This document shows, one piece after another, positions 26,930 to 35,649 of a stretch of DNA of 64,000 nucleotides. How positions within the stretch are numbered: position 1 is the stretch's first letter; every line of letters starts with the position of its first letter. The DNA comes from an uncultured Flammeovirgaceae bacterium (GTDB lineage: Bacteria; Bacteroidota; Bacteroidia; Cytophagales; Cyclobacteriaceae): contig CAKZYA010000059.1 of NCBI GenBank assembly GCA_937883755.1, forward strand, positions 1-64,000, written 5' to 3'. A model generated the notes under the pieces. It made no database searches. It had not been told where the DNA came from and worked only from the letters and a program-made list of their open reading frames with translations. Made by a program: the position numbers and the translations under genes.

Positions 26930-27675
26930 ATGTTTGAACAACACGACTGTCCGGCCTGTGGCTCAGCAAAGGTAGCGGCTGCCGCGCAGTAAAAAATGGC
27001 TCAACCTATTATGGAAAAGCTCGCCTGAAATGTACAAGTTGCCAACGGCAGTTTGTTAAAAAACGCGTTCACACACCCCACTCTCAGGAGTGTAAACGTC
27101 GTGCGGAGCTCATGCTGGCTGAGCGTATTTCGCTGGAAGCTATCTGTCGCATTATGGAAATCAAACCGCATCAACTTTATCGCTATATGGATGAGTTGTA
27201 TGAGGAGGTTCCTGAGGATTTGGCTTGTTCTATTGCCGATGAGGCTCAAATTGATCTGGTAGAAGTATATGGTGAAGCAGATGAATTATGGAGCTTTGTC
27301 GCTTGTAAGACCAATAAACAATGGCTATGGCTGGCCCTAGACCGAAACAGCCGCCAGGTAGTCGCTCTTTTTATTGGAGATAGAGGTATGGAAGGAACCT
27401 TGGGTTTATGGCAAGCCATCCCTGAGCGTTATCGGCGACGAGCCACCTTCTATACCGACGACTGGCAAGCTTACCAGCAGGTTATTCCAGCGCACCAACA
27501 CTGCTTTGAAAAAACCAAGAAAAACACTAACCACGTAGAAAGATTCTTTTGTACGCTCCGTCAACGCTGCTCACGACTAGGTCGCTTGAGTCTTTCTTTT
27601 TCAAAGAAACTAGATAGACACATCAAAGCAATCAGATTCGTCGCTATGCATTATAATCTATCATTACATTCTTAG
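26930..27675 (+). pseudogene. IS1-type transposase, disrupted in the zinc ribbon
   Basis: Reading from ATG at 26930 gives CPACGSAKV and then a stop at 26990. The frame one base back then continues VKNGSTYYGKARLKCTSCQRQF into the InsB-like domain. The catalytic DDE residues are in place: Asp in YGEADELWSF, Asp in FYTDDWQAY, Glu in NHVERFF; LSLSFSK closes the family pattern. Removing the 14 bases between the two GTA triplets at 26971-26973 and 26988-26992 would restore CPACGSAKVKNGSTYYG, so a small GC-rich insertion broke the gene. A downstream ATG at 27112 could still yield a truncated InsB-like protein without the zinc ribbon. Confidence 0.75.
26974..26989 (+). repeat. 16-bp GC-rich palindromic unit (copy 1, inside transposase)
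   Basis: Sequence AGCGGCTGCCGCGCAG; its core GCGGC-T-GCCGC is a perfect palindrome. It matches 14 of 16 positions of the minus-strand copy at 54071-54086 (AGCGGCCGCCGCGCGG). Here it disrupts the IS1 transposase frame. The surrounding sequence is much poorer in GC, which makes the unit stand out. Confidence 0.5.
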
Positions 27676-27716
27676 GACTACCATAAAACGGGTAGGTAGC
27701 GAAGAATCGCTATTCA

Positions 27717-27878
27717 TTTCTCAGTGAATCTATCGGGTTAGCCAGAGCGGCTTTGAGGTCTGGGCAAAAACGGGAGTTAGTTCGGCACATGATACAGCAG
27801 CATCATGTCAGCCAGCGCCAGGCCTGTCAAGCAGTGTTCGCCCCCCGTCAAGAAATGTTTAGAAGCTGTGCTACTTGA
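27717..27878 (+). pseudogene. IS3-type transposase (OrfB) remnant
   Basis: A plus-strand open stretch of about 54 codons ending at the TGA at 27876-27878. It reads LRSGQKRELVRHMIQQHHVSQRQACQAVF, the typical N-terminal segment of IS3-family OrfB proteins (KRELV...VSxRxACxxx). No catalytic DDE domain follows, so only the N-terminal piece remains. It sits directly beside the right end of the IS1 element, again showing that this spot has collected mobile DNA. Confidence 0.5.
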
Positions 27879-27933
27879 ATACTTTATTCTTATAACAAAT
27901 GCGCGATTCTTCACTGGTGAGTATCTCAAGCAA

Positions 27934-29094
27934 TTACCAATTGGTAAATGAGCCATCGCGGCGTTTAAGGTGTGGCACTTCCTGAAGGATAAATGTTTGT
28001 TCTTTCGCTAATTCCTCGTTGAATTCTACCCCCAAACCGGGTAGATCTGGTACTGGATATCGGGCATTCTCTAATTTGGGCTGAACCGGATAGAATTTGG
28101 GCGAATTGTTCCCACTTTGGCCTACTGGGGTATTTATCTCTTCCAGCCAACTCATATTCGGGCTAGCTGCGGCCACGTGCAGAGAAGCCGCCGTACAGAT
28201 TGGTCCTAGAGGATTGTGAGGCATCAGATCGATGTAGTGAGATTCGGCCAAAGACGCTACTTTCATAGATTCGGTGATGCCACCTACATTGCAGACATCT
28301 ACCCGAGCAAACTGGGTAATGCCTCTCTCCAAGTAGGGCAAAAACTGCCACTTGCTGGCAAACTCTTCGCCAATCGCAAACGGTACCGATACCATTTTGC
28401 GGAGACTTTCGTAGGCTTCCGGGGTTTCGTCTCGAATGGGTTCTTCAATAAAATCCAGTGTGCCGACTGGCATCCGGTGTAAAAAGGATACAGTTTCGGT
28501 CGGGGTCAGCCGATGGTGATAATCGATACCGATGGTAGGCCGAAAACCTACTTCTTTCCGCAACTGAACAATCCACTCGGCAATCAGGGCGATGGACTCC
28601 CGAGGCTCAAAAACTTTGGGTTCGTCCGATACTTCGTATTCGGCGGGGGCGAGCCTCAGTACATTCCACCCCTCCTTTAACAGAGTACGAGCCTTCTCAA
28701 TTAGTTCTTCCTGCGAGGTAAATAACAGAGAGGCAAAACACTCCACATAGTCGCGCTGCTTACCCCCCAATAGCTCATAAACCGGTACATCCAGTGCTTT
28801 TCCCTTGATGTCGTACAGTGCAATATCAATAGCAGAAATAGCCGAAGTAAGCACCCGCCCTCCTTCAAAATACTGACTGCGGTACATCTCCTGCCAGATA
28901 GCCCCGATTCGTCGTGGGTCTTTGCCGAATAAGAAACCTTTGTAGTGTTCAATAGCTCCCATCACCGCTAGCTCCCGCCCCGATAAGCCCGAAGCCCCCC
29001 AGCCGTAGATATCCACATCAGTTTCTACCTTGACGATAAGATGGTTTCGGTAACCAATACTGGTCGGAAAGCATTTAATATTGGTAATTTTCAT
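27934..29094 (-). CDS. Enolase-superfamily sugar-acid dehydratase (galactonate dehydratase-like)
   Basis: 386 residues of the mandelate racemase/muconate lactonizing group. The metal ligands are Asp191 in IDYHHR, Glu217 in IEEP and Glu243 in GEE, with the catalytic His293 in MPHNPLGP. The latter motif and IDxHxR match D-galactonate dehydratase (DgoD). The second-strand base motif is VLRLAP, not the KxK or FKLN of classic members, so the substrate may differ. It is the last gene of the 33-kb minus-strand run and is preceded by an MFS sugar-acid carrier. If it makes 2-keto-3-deoxy-galactonate, the kinase/aldolase pair beyond the IS element would complete the route. Confidence 0.82.
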   Translation of the reverse strand: MKITNIKCFPTSIGYRNHLIVKVETDVDIYGWGASGLSGRELAVMGAIEHYKGFLFGKDPRRIGAIWQEMYRSQYFEGGRVLTSAISAIDIALYDIKGKALDVPVYELLGGKQRDYVECFASLLFTSQEELIEKARTLLKEGWNVLRLAPAEYEVSDEPKVFEPRESIALIAEWIVQLRKEVGFRPTIGIDYHHRLTPTETVSFLHRMPVGTLDFIEEPIRDETPEAYESLRKMVSVPFAIGEEFASKWQFLPYLERGITQFARVDVCNVGGITESMKVASLAESHYIDLMPHNPLGPICTAASLHVAAASPNMSWLEEINTPVGQSGNNSPKFYPVQPKLENARYPVPDLPGLGVEFNEELAKEQTFILQEVPHLKRRDGSFTNW

Positions 29095-29128
29095 AATTAA
29101 AGATTTATGACTAGGTGTGATCTGGAAC

Positions 29129-30418
29129 TCATGAAGTAATTCGTTGGACCTTTCCTACTAAAAATACGTAGCTAAAGAAGCCCAGTAAAGCTAGCATGCC
29201 AATAAAAAACAATGCCGGTCGGAAATCTCCTCCTTCCACCAGCACCCCGATAACTAGCGGAATAACTACCGCTGAAAGTCCTCCCATAAGGTTAAATACG
29301 CCGCCAATCAGGCCAATTAGACGCTGAGGGGCAATAGAGGAAACAAATACCCAGGTGATTGATGCCAGTCCATTGCCGAAGAAGGCTACTGCCAGACAAG
29401 CTATAATGAGCCAATTACTCTCAGCATAGTTCGCTCCAATAATAGAAACTGACAGTAACATACCAAATAAGACCGGAGCTTTACGGGCTACTTCGGCTGA
29501 GAAACCTCGTTTCAGCAAGAAATCAGAGAGAAAGCCGGATAACAACACCCCAACGAAAGCTGCCAAAAACGGAATAGAGGCCAGAAACCCGGATTCCAGA
29601 AAATCCATTCCCCGGTATTTTACCAAATAGGTAGGAAACCAGGTGAGGAAAAAGATCACCAACGAACCGATACAAAATTGCCCAATGTAAATTCCCCACA
29701 GCTTTCGGTAGCGAAAAGCCTGCCCAAAGTCGGCCCAATTGATTTTCTTACGATCAGACTCTCTCGTTCCCATGCCAATCAGTCCTCCTCCTTCAGAAAT
29801 ATAGTCTAGCTCCGACTGGCTCACAGTTTGATGCCGGGCGGGATCGCGGTAGAACATGTACCATACTACTGCCCATAGCAGCCCTACAATACCCGATACA
29901 ATAAACAAGCCCCGCCAGCCGAGGGCATCCTGAATAGCTACCAGCGTGGGAGTTAGAAAGGCCAACCCGATATACTGCCCCGAGGTATAAACGGCAATTG
30001 CCGAAGCCCGCTCTTTCTCGGGAAACCAACTGGTGACAATACGATTATTAGCCGGATAACTAGGTGCTTCAAAAACCCCCATACTTGCCCGAATCCCAAT
30101 GAACGTCAACAGTGAACTAGCAAACCCCTGAATCAATGTAGCTATCGACCAGAGAGCCATCATGAAGGTGTAAAGAATGCGAGGCCTTACCTTGTCAACC
30201 AGCATCCCCCCCGGAATCTGCAAGCCGGCGTAAGTCCAGGCAAAAGCCGAGAAAATCAGTCCCATTTGCACACTGCTCAGTGCTAAATCCTCGCTAATGG
30301 CAAAAGCAGCAATAGAAATATTACTCCGATCCATGTAGTTAATTACCACACTGAAAAACACCATAAATAGCATACGGTAGCGGGTTCCAGAAGCAGGCTT
30401 AGCTATGGTTGATTTCAT
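29129..30418 (-). CDS. MFS transporter, anion:cation symporter type (hexuronate/sugar acid)
   Basis: 429 residues with 12 predicted membrane helices. The N-terminal motif NYMDRSNISIAAFAISEDL is characteristic of the ACS family (ExuT, DgoT, GudP), which carries hexuronates, galactonate and glucarate with protons. The next loop has GGMLVDKVRPR, and the mid-loop and second half are typical of MFS. It lies 34 bp upstream of the dehydratase-like gene in the transcript, supporting a sugar-acid substrate. Which acid cannot be told from sequence. Confidence 0.88.
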   Translation of the reverse strand: MKSTIAKPASGTRYRMLFMVFFSVVINYMDRSNISIAAFAISEDLALSSVQMGLIFSAFAWTYAGLQIPGGMLVDKVRPRILYTFMMALWSIATLIQGFASSLLTFIGIRASMGVFEAPSYPANNRIVTSWFPEKERASAIAVYTSGQYIGLAFLTPTLVAIQDALGWRGLFIVSGIVGLLWAVVWYMFYRDPARHQTVSQSELDYISEGGGLIGMGTRESDRKKINWADFGQAFRYRKLWGIYIGQFCIGSLVIFFLTWFPTYLVKYRGMDFLESGFLASIPFLAAFVGVLLSGFLSDFLLKRGFSAEVARKAPVLFGMLLSVSIIGANYAESNWLIIACLAVAFFGNGLASITWVFVSSIAPQRLIGLIGGVFNLMGGLSAVVIPLVIGVLVEGGDFRPALFFIGMLALLGFFSYVFLVGKVQRITS

Positions 30419-30449
30419 TTAGGTTGGTTTAGTTGACAGTGGGTATATT

Positions 30450-31592
30450 TCATAGCCTTAACTCTTCATCTAACGAAGAATTATGCTCTCCCAGAATAGG
30501 CGCTCCCCGATTGGAAAATAGCTGTTCATCATTTAGCGTTATCGGACAACGAGTGGTTTGGTAAGACAAACCACTGCTCATCGTTACTGATTGAATCATA
30601 TTGAGCACTTCAAAGCCCTCGTGAGCCAGTAAGCGCTCCCAATCAAGTACGTCAGCGCACCAGATATCGGCTGGTTCCAGTACCTCCAGCCAAGCTTGGG
30701 TTGTTCGACGGGTAAGATGCTTCGCTAGAACAGCTTTTATTTCATCTCGCTGGGTGAACCAACTTTCTTTCTCTTGATACTTCAACAAATCAGGGCAGTC
30801 TAATAACTCTCCTAAAACTGGTATCTGTCCCATTGCCAGGGCGAGGTATCCATTGCTAGTTTGGTAAATTCCATAGGGTGCGCCCAAATAGGCATGAGCG
30901 TTGTTGTGAGCTGTTCGCTTTACCGGTTCCCCTCTATCCTGTAGGTAGGTTGTAATAGCTTCAAACTGGAGATCAAGGATAGACTCCATCATGTTTACTT
31001 CGATCAATGCTCCCTCCCCATTCATTCCTTTACGCACTAAGGCAGCCAAAATGCCCTGAGCCAGATGCGCTCCAGTAAAAATATCCGCAATGGCTAACCC
31101 CATCGGGGTCGACCCATTGTCCTCATTTCCACTCAGCCACGTTAGTCCCGAAAGAGACTGCACCAGCAAATCCTGACCAGGCTTTTTTGCCCAAGGCCCT
31201 TCGGCACCGTAACCGGAAATATGCCCGTAAACGATACCGGGCTTTCGCTGCTTGATGGTTTCGTAGGCTATTCCTAAACGCTCGGCTACTCCGGGCCGGA
31301 AATTGTGCATAACTACATCCGCCTGATCGATGAGCTTCAGCACTTTTGATCGGTCGTTTTCATCTTTCAGGTTGGCCGCGTAGCTTTCCTTATTGCGGTT
31401 GATGGCATAGAAGAAGGAAGACTCATCGTTGATGCGAACGCTAGACATATACAGATCGCGTCCAATATCACCGTGTTCGGGATGCTCAACTTTGATTACT
31501 CTCGCTCCCAAATCAGCCAACCGCAAGCTTGCTGAAGGGCCGGATAGAAACTGGCTTAGGTCTACGACCGTAATACCGTGCAATGGTTTCAT
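30450..31592 (-). CDS. Class III CoA-transferase (CaiB/BaiF family), paralogue 2
   Basis: 380 residues. The opening [29 protein letters not shown] and the [15 protein letters not shown] segment are CaiB/BaiF hallmarks. The predicted catalytic Asp141 lies in [13 protein letters not shown]. The start ATG overlaps the stop of the neighbouring paralogue at 31589 by 4 bp (ATGA), so the two are translationally coupled. They share motifs such as MHNFRPGV and the whole plan, so they arose by duplication. They could act as a heterodimer or on two related acids. CoA activation of a sugar-derived acid would be unusual for a galactan locus; the substrate is not known. Confidence 0.85.
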   Translation of the reverse strand: MKPLHGITVVDLSQFLSGPSASLRLADLGARVIKVEHPEHGDIGRDLYMSSVRINDESSFFYAINRNKESYAANLKDENDRSKVLKLIDQADVVMHNFRPGVAERLGIAYETIKQRKPGIVYGHISGYGAEGPWAKKPGQDLLVQSLSGLTWLSGNEDNGSTPMGLAIADIFTGAHLAQGILAALVRKGMNGEGALIEVNMMESILDLQFEAITTYLQDRGEPVKRTAHNNAHAYLGAPYGIYQTSNGYLALAMGQIPVLGELLDCPDLLKYQEKESWFTQRDEIKAVLAKHLTRRTTQAWLEVLEPADIWCADVLDWERLLAHEGFEVLNMIQSVTMSSGLSYQTTRCPITLNDEQLFSNRGAPILGEHNSSLDEELRL

Positions 31593-32746
31593 CGGGGCAG
31601 GTCGGTTAGGTTAAATTCTGCTTCAATACGCTGGTTATCCTCCCCTACCTTAGGGGCAGATTTGCGGGAGAATATCCGTTCGCCATCCACCCGGATTGGG
31701 CAGCGGGTAGTATGAATGACAGTTCCATCAGAAGTCTCAACCTGCTGTTCCATCTGTAAAACCTGGTACCCGGGGTGGTTCATCAGCTCAGCGTAATTCA
31801 GCACCTCAGCACACCATACGCCCGCCGATTCCAGCGTGTTTAGCCACTCCTGGATGGGTTTCTGCCTAAAGTGACTTGCGAGCCAGTTCATAATCTCGTC
31901 CCGCTGCTCAAACCAGGCATCAGGCTCTCGGTATGCTTCCGGTAGTTCTATTTGCATAAAATCAGTCAGCTTGGGCAATGGAACCATCGCAATGGCAATG
32001 TGACCATCTTGGGTAGGATAAACACCGTAAGGGGCACCCAAATAAGCGTGAGCGTTTCCAGATTCGGCCCGTTGGGGCGGCTTCTTTTCGCTGTTTAGGT
32101 AGGCAGTCAGCACTTCAAACTGAAAATCCAGGGCGGATTCTAGTAGGCTTACCGATACCTTGGCTCCTTCCCCGGTCTTTCCTCTTTGCACCAAAGTGGC
32201 TAGTATGCCCTGAGCCAGATGCGCTCCAGTGAGCATATCTACCACGGCCATACCCATCGGGGTGGGCGGATCGTTTTTGTTGCCAGTAAGGTAGGTTAAA
32301 CCCGACACCGACTGCACTAGTAAATCCTGTCCGGGTTTGGTAGCCCAAGGGGCTTGGCTGCCGTAACCACTCACCTCTCCGTACACAATCCGAGGATTAA
32401 TTTTTTGGACGGAAGCGTAGTCCAGACCAATTTTTTCCATCACCCCTGGACGAAAATTATGGGTCATAACATCGGCCTGAGCGATCAGCTTCTTTACTTT
32501 TGCTAGATCTTCTTCGTCCTTCAAATTAGCTGCGTAGGACTCTTTATTTCGGTTGATGGTATGAAATACCAGACTGTCATTACCTACGAAAAGATTCTTA
32601 ATCACAATTTGCCGTCCACCTTCACCACTGCTGGGGCGTTCAATCTTGATAACCCTGGCTCCCAAATCGGCCATTTTCAGTCCGGCGGATGGGCCAGCCA
32701 TGAACTGAGAAAATTCTAATACGGTGATGCCCTCTAGTAGCTTCAT
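31589..32746 (-). CDS. Class III CoA-transferase (CaiB/BaiF family), paralogue 1
   Basis: 385 residues with the same layout as the gene at 30450: [19 protein letters not shown] near the N-terminus, [25 protein letters not shown], and catalytic Asp141 in [13 protein letters not shown]. It lies 9 bp after the substrate-binding-like gene at 32756. The two paralogues keep all motif residues I can see, so neither looks inactive. Members of this family move CoA between carboxylic acids through an enzyme-anhydride intermediate. The partner acid in this cluster is unknown. Confidence 0.85.
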   Translation of the reverse strand: MKLLEGITVLEFSQFMAGPSAGLKMADLGARVIKIERPSSGEGGRQIVIKNLFVGNDSLVFHTINRNKESYAANLKDEEDLAKVKKLIAQADVMTHNFRPGVMEKIGLDYASVQKINPRIVYGEVSGYGSQAPWATKPGQDLLVQSVSGLTYLTGNKNDPPTPMGMAVVDMLTGAHLAQGILATLVQRGKTGEGAKVSVSLLESALDFQFEVLTAYLNSEKKPPQRAESGNAHAYLGAPYGVYPTQDGHIAIAMVPLPKLTDFMQIELPEAYREPDAWFEQRDEIMNWLASHFRQKPIQEWLNTLESAGVWCAEVLNYAELMNHPGYQVLQMEQQVETSDGTVIHTTRCPIRVDGERIFSRKSAPKVGEDNQRIEAEFNLTDLPR

Positions 32747-32755
32747 CTGTTCAGT

Positions 32756-33913
32756 CTAGTGGGTTTGCTCCAGCGATTCCCGATAAAGCTGATTTAATTC
32801 TTGCAATAACAACAGACTATCTCCACCCCGCATCATAAACTCTCGGATAGGTGCCCCCGCCCGATCCTGAAAATACATGTGTCCCGCGTAGCGGGGACGC
32901 AAAAACGCTCGGTCTAAGGTGGGTAACGTACTGCGGAAGTAGTTGGATAACCTAGCGTTGTTCGTTTCATCCAACCAGGCTTCCCGATGACCCGGCTGGC
33001 CGCCAAAATTCACGTAAAGTGTCTTTTGGATATTCGGGTGGGCTACGTAGGCAGCGTAACGAGCAGCCCATTCCGTATGTTGGCAATGTGTAGAAATAGC
33101 CAGTCCGGTGCCGCCCAGAGTAGTGATTAGGTTCTGCCCATCTATACTAACCGTATCGTGAAATATGAGCAGTTTACGGGCATAGCCCTCCTGAGCGTAG
33201 TTGGCATAACCGTAGGCGAAGGGAGAATAAACGTAGTCATCACCACTCGTCATTGCTTCGTAAACCTGAATCGGATTCCAGTTGAAGCACTCCTGATTGA
33301 TGTTCTTACCCAATTCGCGTAGCATCCCTAAGGCCTGACTACCTATCTTTTCCGAAACTACGTAATCAGAAGTGGTACACACGTCTTCACCCAGCGTGGA
33401 ACACAGCATATAAAAGCTCATCAACGTGTCTTGAGGGATTCCGGGAATGGCTACTATACCGCTTTCTGCCAGTGCCAATAGATTATCCCAGATTCGGGGT
33501 AGTTCATAACCATAATTACGCAGCAGATCAAGCCGGCTAGCAGCCACCGGAGTCGCCGCATCAATAGCCAACGCCCACTGCTGATTATTGTAGCTGTAAC
33601 TTTCGTGCGATTTGCCAACTGAGTTAGCAGCTAAATTCTCAAGCAGTCCTTCGGGCATTAGATCATTCAGGGGTTGAATTACTCCGGTTCGAGCCGCGAA
33701 ACCGGTCCAGGGATGGTCAATCACCAGCAGATCGTACCGCTGAGCTAACTGATCAATCGGCTCGTCGGCAAATGCCTGAAGCGATCGCTTGCTCCACTCA
33801 ATCTTCACCTCCGGATGCAATTCGTGAAACCGTTGAGCCGTAGCCACCATTGAGGTAAAGCCTCGGGTATGGTTCCAGGTAATTCCTTTAAGAGTGATGG
33901 ACGGTTGGTTCAT
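32756..33913 (-). CDS. Family 1 solute-binding-like protein without a signal peptide
   Basis: 385 residues resembling extracellular solute-binding proteins of ABC sugar importers (SBP family 1): an N-terminal strand-helix VKIEWSKRSLQAFADEPIDQLA, YDLLVIDHPWTGFAA, and hinge-like GTGLAISTH. The N-terminus is MNQPSITLKGITWNHTRG, with no signal peptide or lipobox and no hydrophobic helix, so it is predicted cytosolic. No later in-frame start would create a signal peptide either. There is no ABC permease or ATPase near it. It lies between the aldehyde dehydrogenase and the CoA-transferases. It may sense or hold an intermediate in the cytosol; that is inference. Confidence 0.75.
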   Translation of the reverse strand: MNQPSITLKGITWNHTRGFTSMVATAQRFHELHPEVKIEWSKRSLQAFADEPIDQLAQRYDLLVIDHPWTGFAARTGVIQPLNDLMPEGLLENLAANSVGKSHESYSYNNQQWALAIDAATPVAASRLDLLRNYGYELPRIWDNLLALAESGIVAIPGIPQDTLMSFYMLCSTLGEDVCTTSDYVVSEKIGSQALGMLRELGKNINQECFNWNPIQVYEAMTSGDDYVYSPFAYGYANYAQEGYARKLLIFHDTVSIDGQNLITTLGGTGLAISTHCQHTEWAARYAAYVAHPNIQKTLYVNFGGQPGHREAWLDETNNARLSNYFRSTLPTLDRAFLRPRYAGHMYFQDRAGAPIREFMMRGGDSLLLLQELNQLYRESLEQTH

Positions 33914-33960
33914 GGTTGGGTATCTACACTATTCTGAGAACACATTTGGACACTGGCAGT

Positions 33961-34004
33961 CATTGGTCATTGGTCATTGGTCATTGGTCATTGGTCATTG
34001 GTCA
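33961..34004. repeat. Tandem 7-bp repeat, six copies of CATTGGT
   Basis: Six perfect head-to-tail copies of CATTGGT between the aldehyde dehydrogenase and the solute-binding-like gene. It is the most regular member of a group of degenerate heptad repeats in intergenic gaps of this minus-strand run. Not a CRISPR: the unit has no spacers. Confidence 0.9.
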
Positions 34005-34074
34005 AAATACAGATTACACCTTGTCAAGAAGAAAAAACTCATAAATACCTCAACAAGTGACAAAGGACTAAGAG

Positions 34075-35541
34075 CTATCTTCCGTAATCCAGATAGATGG
34101 TTCGCTTTTGCAGGTACCCTTCTATACCGTAGACCCCATCTTCTCCGCCTAGGCCACTATGCTTGTGGCCGGAGTGATAACCTTGAATATAGCCCACAAT
34201 ACCCCGGTTAATGAAGATCGTACCTACCTGGAGGTTATCGATGGCGTGCATAAAACGAGTATAATCCTGAGTGTATAGATAAGCAGAAAGTCCTTCCTCT
34301 CGGGCATTGGTTAGTGCCAGAGCCTCCTCGTAGCCGGATATTCGCATAATGGGCAGCACCGGACCAAATATCTCCTGTTCGATAGCAGCGTGATCGTTTT
34401 GAGCGTTGAGCAACACGGTTGGTTCGTACCAGTTGCCACGCTCGAAGTATTTACCTTCAGGCCGTTTGCCTCCGGTGGCCAACTCGGCTCCCTGCGCTAG
34501 GCTCTGCTGCACAATATTGTTTACCCGAGCTAAATCGGCAGCACTTACTCCGGGCCCCATATCTACCTCCTCCATCGGGTTGCCTACTTTCAACTTCGCC
34601 ACTTGCTTCAGAACTTTATCGGTAAATTCATCGGCTATTTTCTTGTCTACCATGATCATTTCACTACAGATACATACCTGCCCGCAATTGGCGTAGCGAG
34701 CGATTACTGCGGCTTCAGCAGCTTTGTCAATATCCGCATCATCTAGTACGATGAAGGGTGCTTTTCCGCCTAACTCCAGCGAGAGAGCGGTGATATTGGG
34801 AGCCGCCGACTTGTAAATCTCCTGTCCCGCCCGGATGCTACCTGTCACGCTTACCAGTTTTGTAATTGGGCTTTCTACCAGTATGCGGCCCACGTCGGCT
34901 CCGGTTCCTACTACCAGATTCAGTACTCCGGCCGGAAATCCGGCTTCGTCGGCTAATCGGCAAAACTCAGATGCGGTAACCGGCGTCAGTTCGTGGGGCT
35001 TGATAATCATACTGTTCCCAGTTACCAAGGCCGGGCCAACTTTACGTCCGATCAACGCTAATGGGTAGTTATAAGCACACAAACCGATAGTAACTCCGTA
35101 AGGCACTTTATGGATGGATAACTGCTCGTACGGGTTATCCGAGGGGAAAATACTTCCTTCTAATCGGCGAGCGGCTTCGGCCGAATAGCTCAAGTAACGC
35201 ATGGTATCGTCAACTTCTCCATAAGCCTCGGCTAACGTTTTGCCCTGCTCCATCACCAACAAACGGGCGAAATAGTCCCGCTCTCTCTTAAGAAGATCGA
35301 CGATCTTCATTATATAGTTTCCCCGTTGGATTGCCGGTAACGCTTGCCAGGCTAACTGAGCCTTTTCGGAGGTTTCCAGGGCGTACTTTACCTGATCAGG
35401 GGTGCTTATGGCTACGCGGGAAAATACCTCTTCGTTAGCAGGGTTTTGTACTTCTATCCATTCACCGGAGGGGTCAACCCACTCGCCGTTGATGTAGCAG
35501 CGATAATCTTTCACTGCTTCTTTAGCCTTTACATTTTCCAT
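34075..35541 (-). CDS. Aldehyde dehydrogenase (AldA type), paralogue of the anhydrogalactose enzyme
   Basis: 488 residues of the NAD(P)-dependent ALDH superfamily. Catalytic Cys290 is in NCGQVC, and Glu256 lies in LELGGK. The C-terminal block [20 protein letters not shown]...[13 protein letters not shown] closely parallels the enzyme at 52590 ([21 protein letters not shown]...), so the two appear to be diverged copies of one sugar-aldehyde dehydrogenase group. Here it sits with the CoA-transferases and enoyl-CoA hydratase. It should make the acid that enters that set. Natural aldehyde unknown. Confidence 0.85.
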   Translation of the reverse strand: MENVKAKEAVKDYRCYINGEWVDPSGEWIEVQNPANEEVFSRVAISTPDQVKYALETSEKAQLAWQALPAIQRGNYIMKIVDLLKRERDYFARLLVMEQGKTLAEAYGEVDDTMRYLSYSAEAARRLEGSIFPSDNPYEQLSIHKVPYGVTIGLCAYNYPLALIGRKVGPALVTGNSMIIKPHELTPVTASEFCRLADEAGFPAGVLNLVVGTGADVGRILVESPITKLVSVTGSIRAGQEIYKSAAPNITALSLELGGKAPFIVLDDADIDKAAEAAVIARYANCGQVCICSEMIMVDKKIADEFTDKVLKQVAKLKVGNPMEEVDMGPGVSAADLARVNNIVQQSLAQGAELATGGKRPEGKYFERGNWYEPTVLLNAQNDHAAIEQEIFGPVLPIMRISGYEEALALTNAREEGLSAYLYTQDYTRFMHAIDNLQVGTIFINRGIVGYIQGYHSGHKHSGLGGEDGVYGIEGYLQKRTIYLDYGR

Positions 35542-35616
35542 ATCTTTTAGGTGTTAAGGTGTTATAGTGTTTAGGTGTACTGGTCACTGGTCACTATTTC
35601 TAACTTCCTATCTCAA

Positions 35617-35644
35617 AACTTTGAACTTTAAACTCTGAACTTAA
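35617..35644. repeat. Degenerate heptad repeat (AACTTTG-type, four units)
   Basis: Four consecutive 7-bp units, AACTTTG, AACTTTA, AACTCTG and AACTTAA, in the gap between the enoyl-CoA hydratase and the aldehyde dehydrogenase. The same gap also has TGGTCACTGGTCACT (35579-35593), another 7-bp period. Units differ from those at 33961, but the period is the same. Confidence 0.6.
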
Positions 35645-35649
35645 ACCTT

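Larger units (their letters stand above)
26846..27682 (+). mobile_element. IS1-family insertion sequence
   Basis: 837-bp element bounded by terminal inverted repeats: GGTAGTCCT at 26846-26854 and its complement AGGACTACC at 27674-27682, with partial matches just inside. The single transposase gene inside matches the IS1 InsA/InsB family. I found no direct target-site duplication next to the ends (left flank TTAATTATTT, right flank ATAAAACGGG), so the copy may be old or rearranged. It separates the kinase/aldolase operon from the downstream sugar-acid genes. Confidence 0.75.

Noticed and set aside
26836-27692. Target-site duplication around the IS1 element.
   Set aside because: Left flank TTAATTATTT and right flank ATAAAACGGG share no direct repeat, so none is claimed.
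33961-34004. Tandem CATTGGT array considered as a CRISPR.
   Set aside because: The repeats are 7 bp and contiguous, with no spacers and no cas genes nearby.
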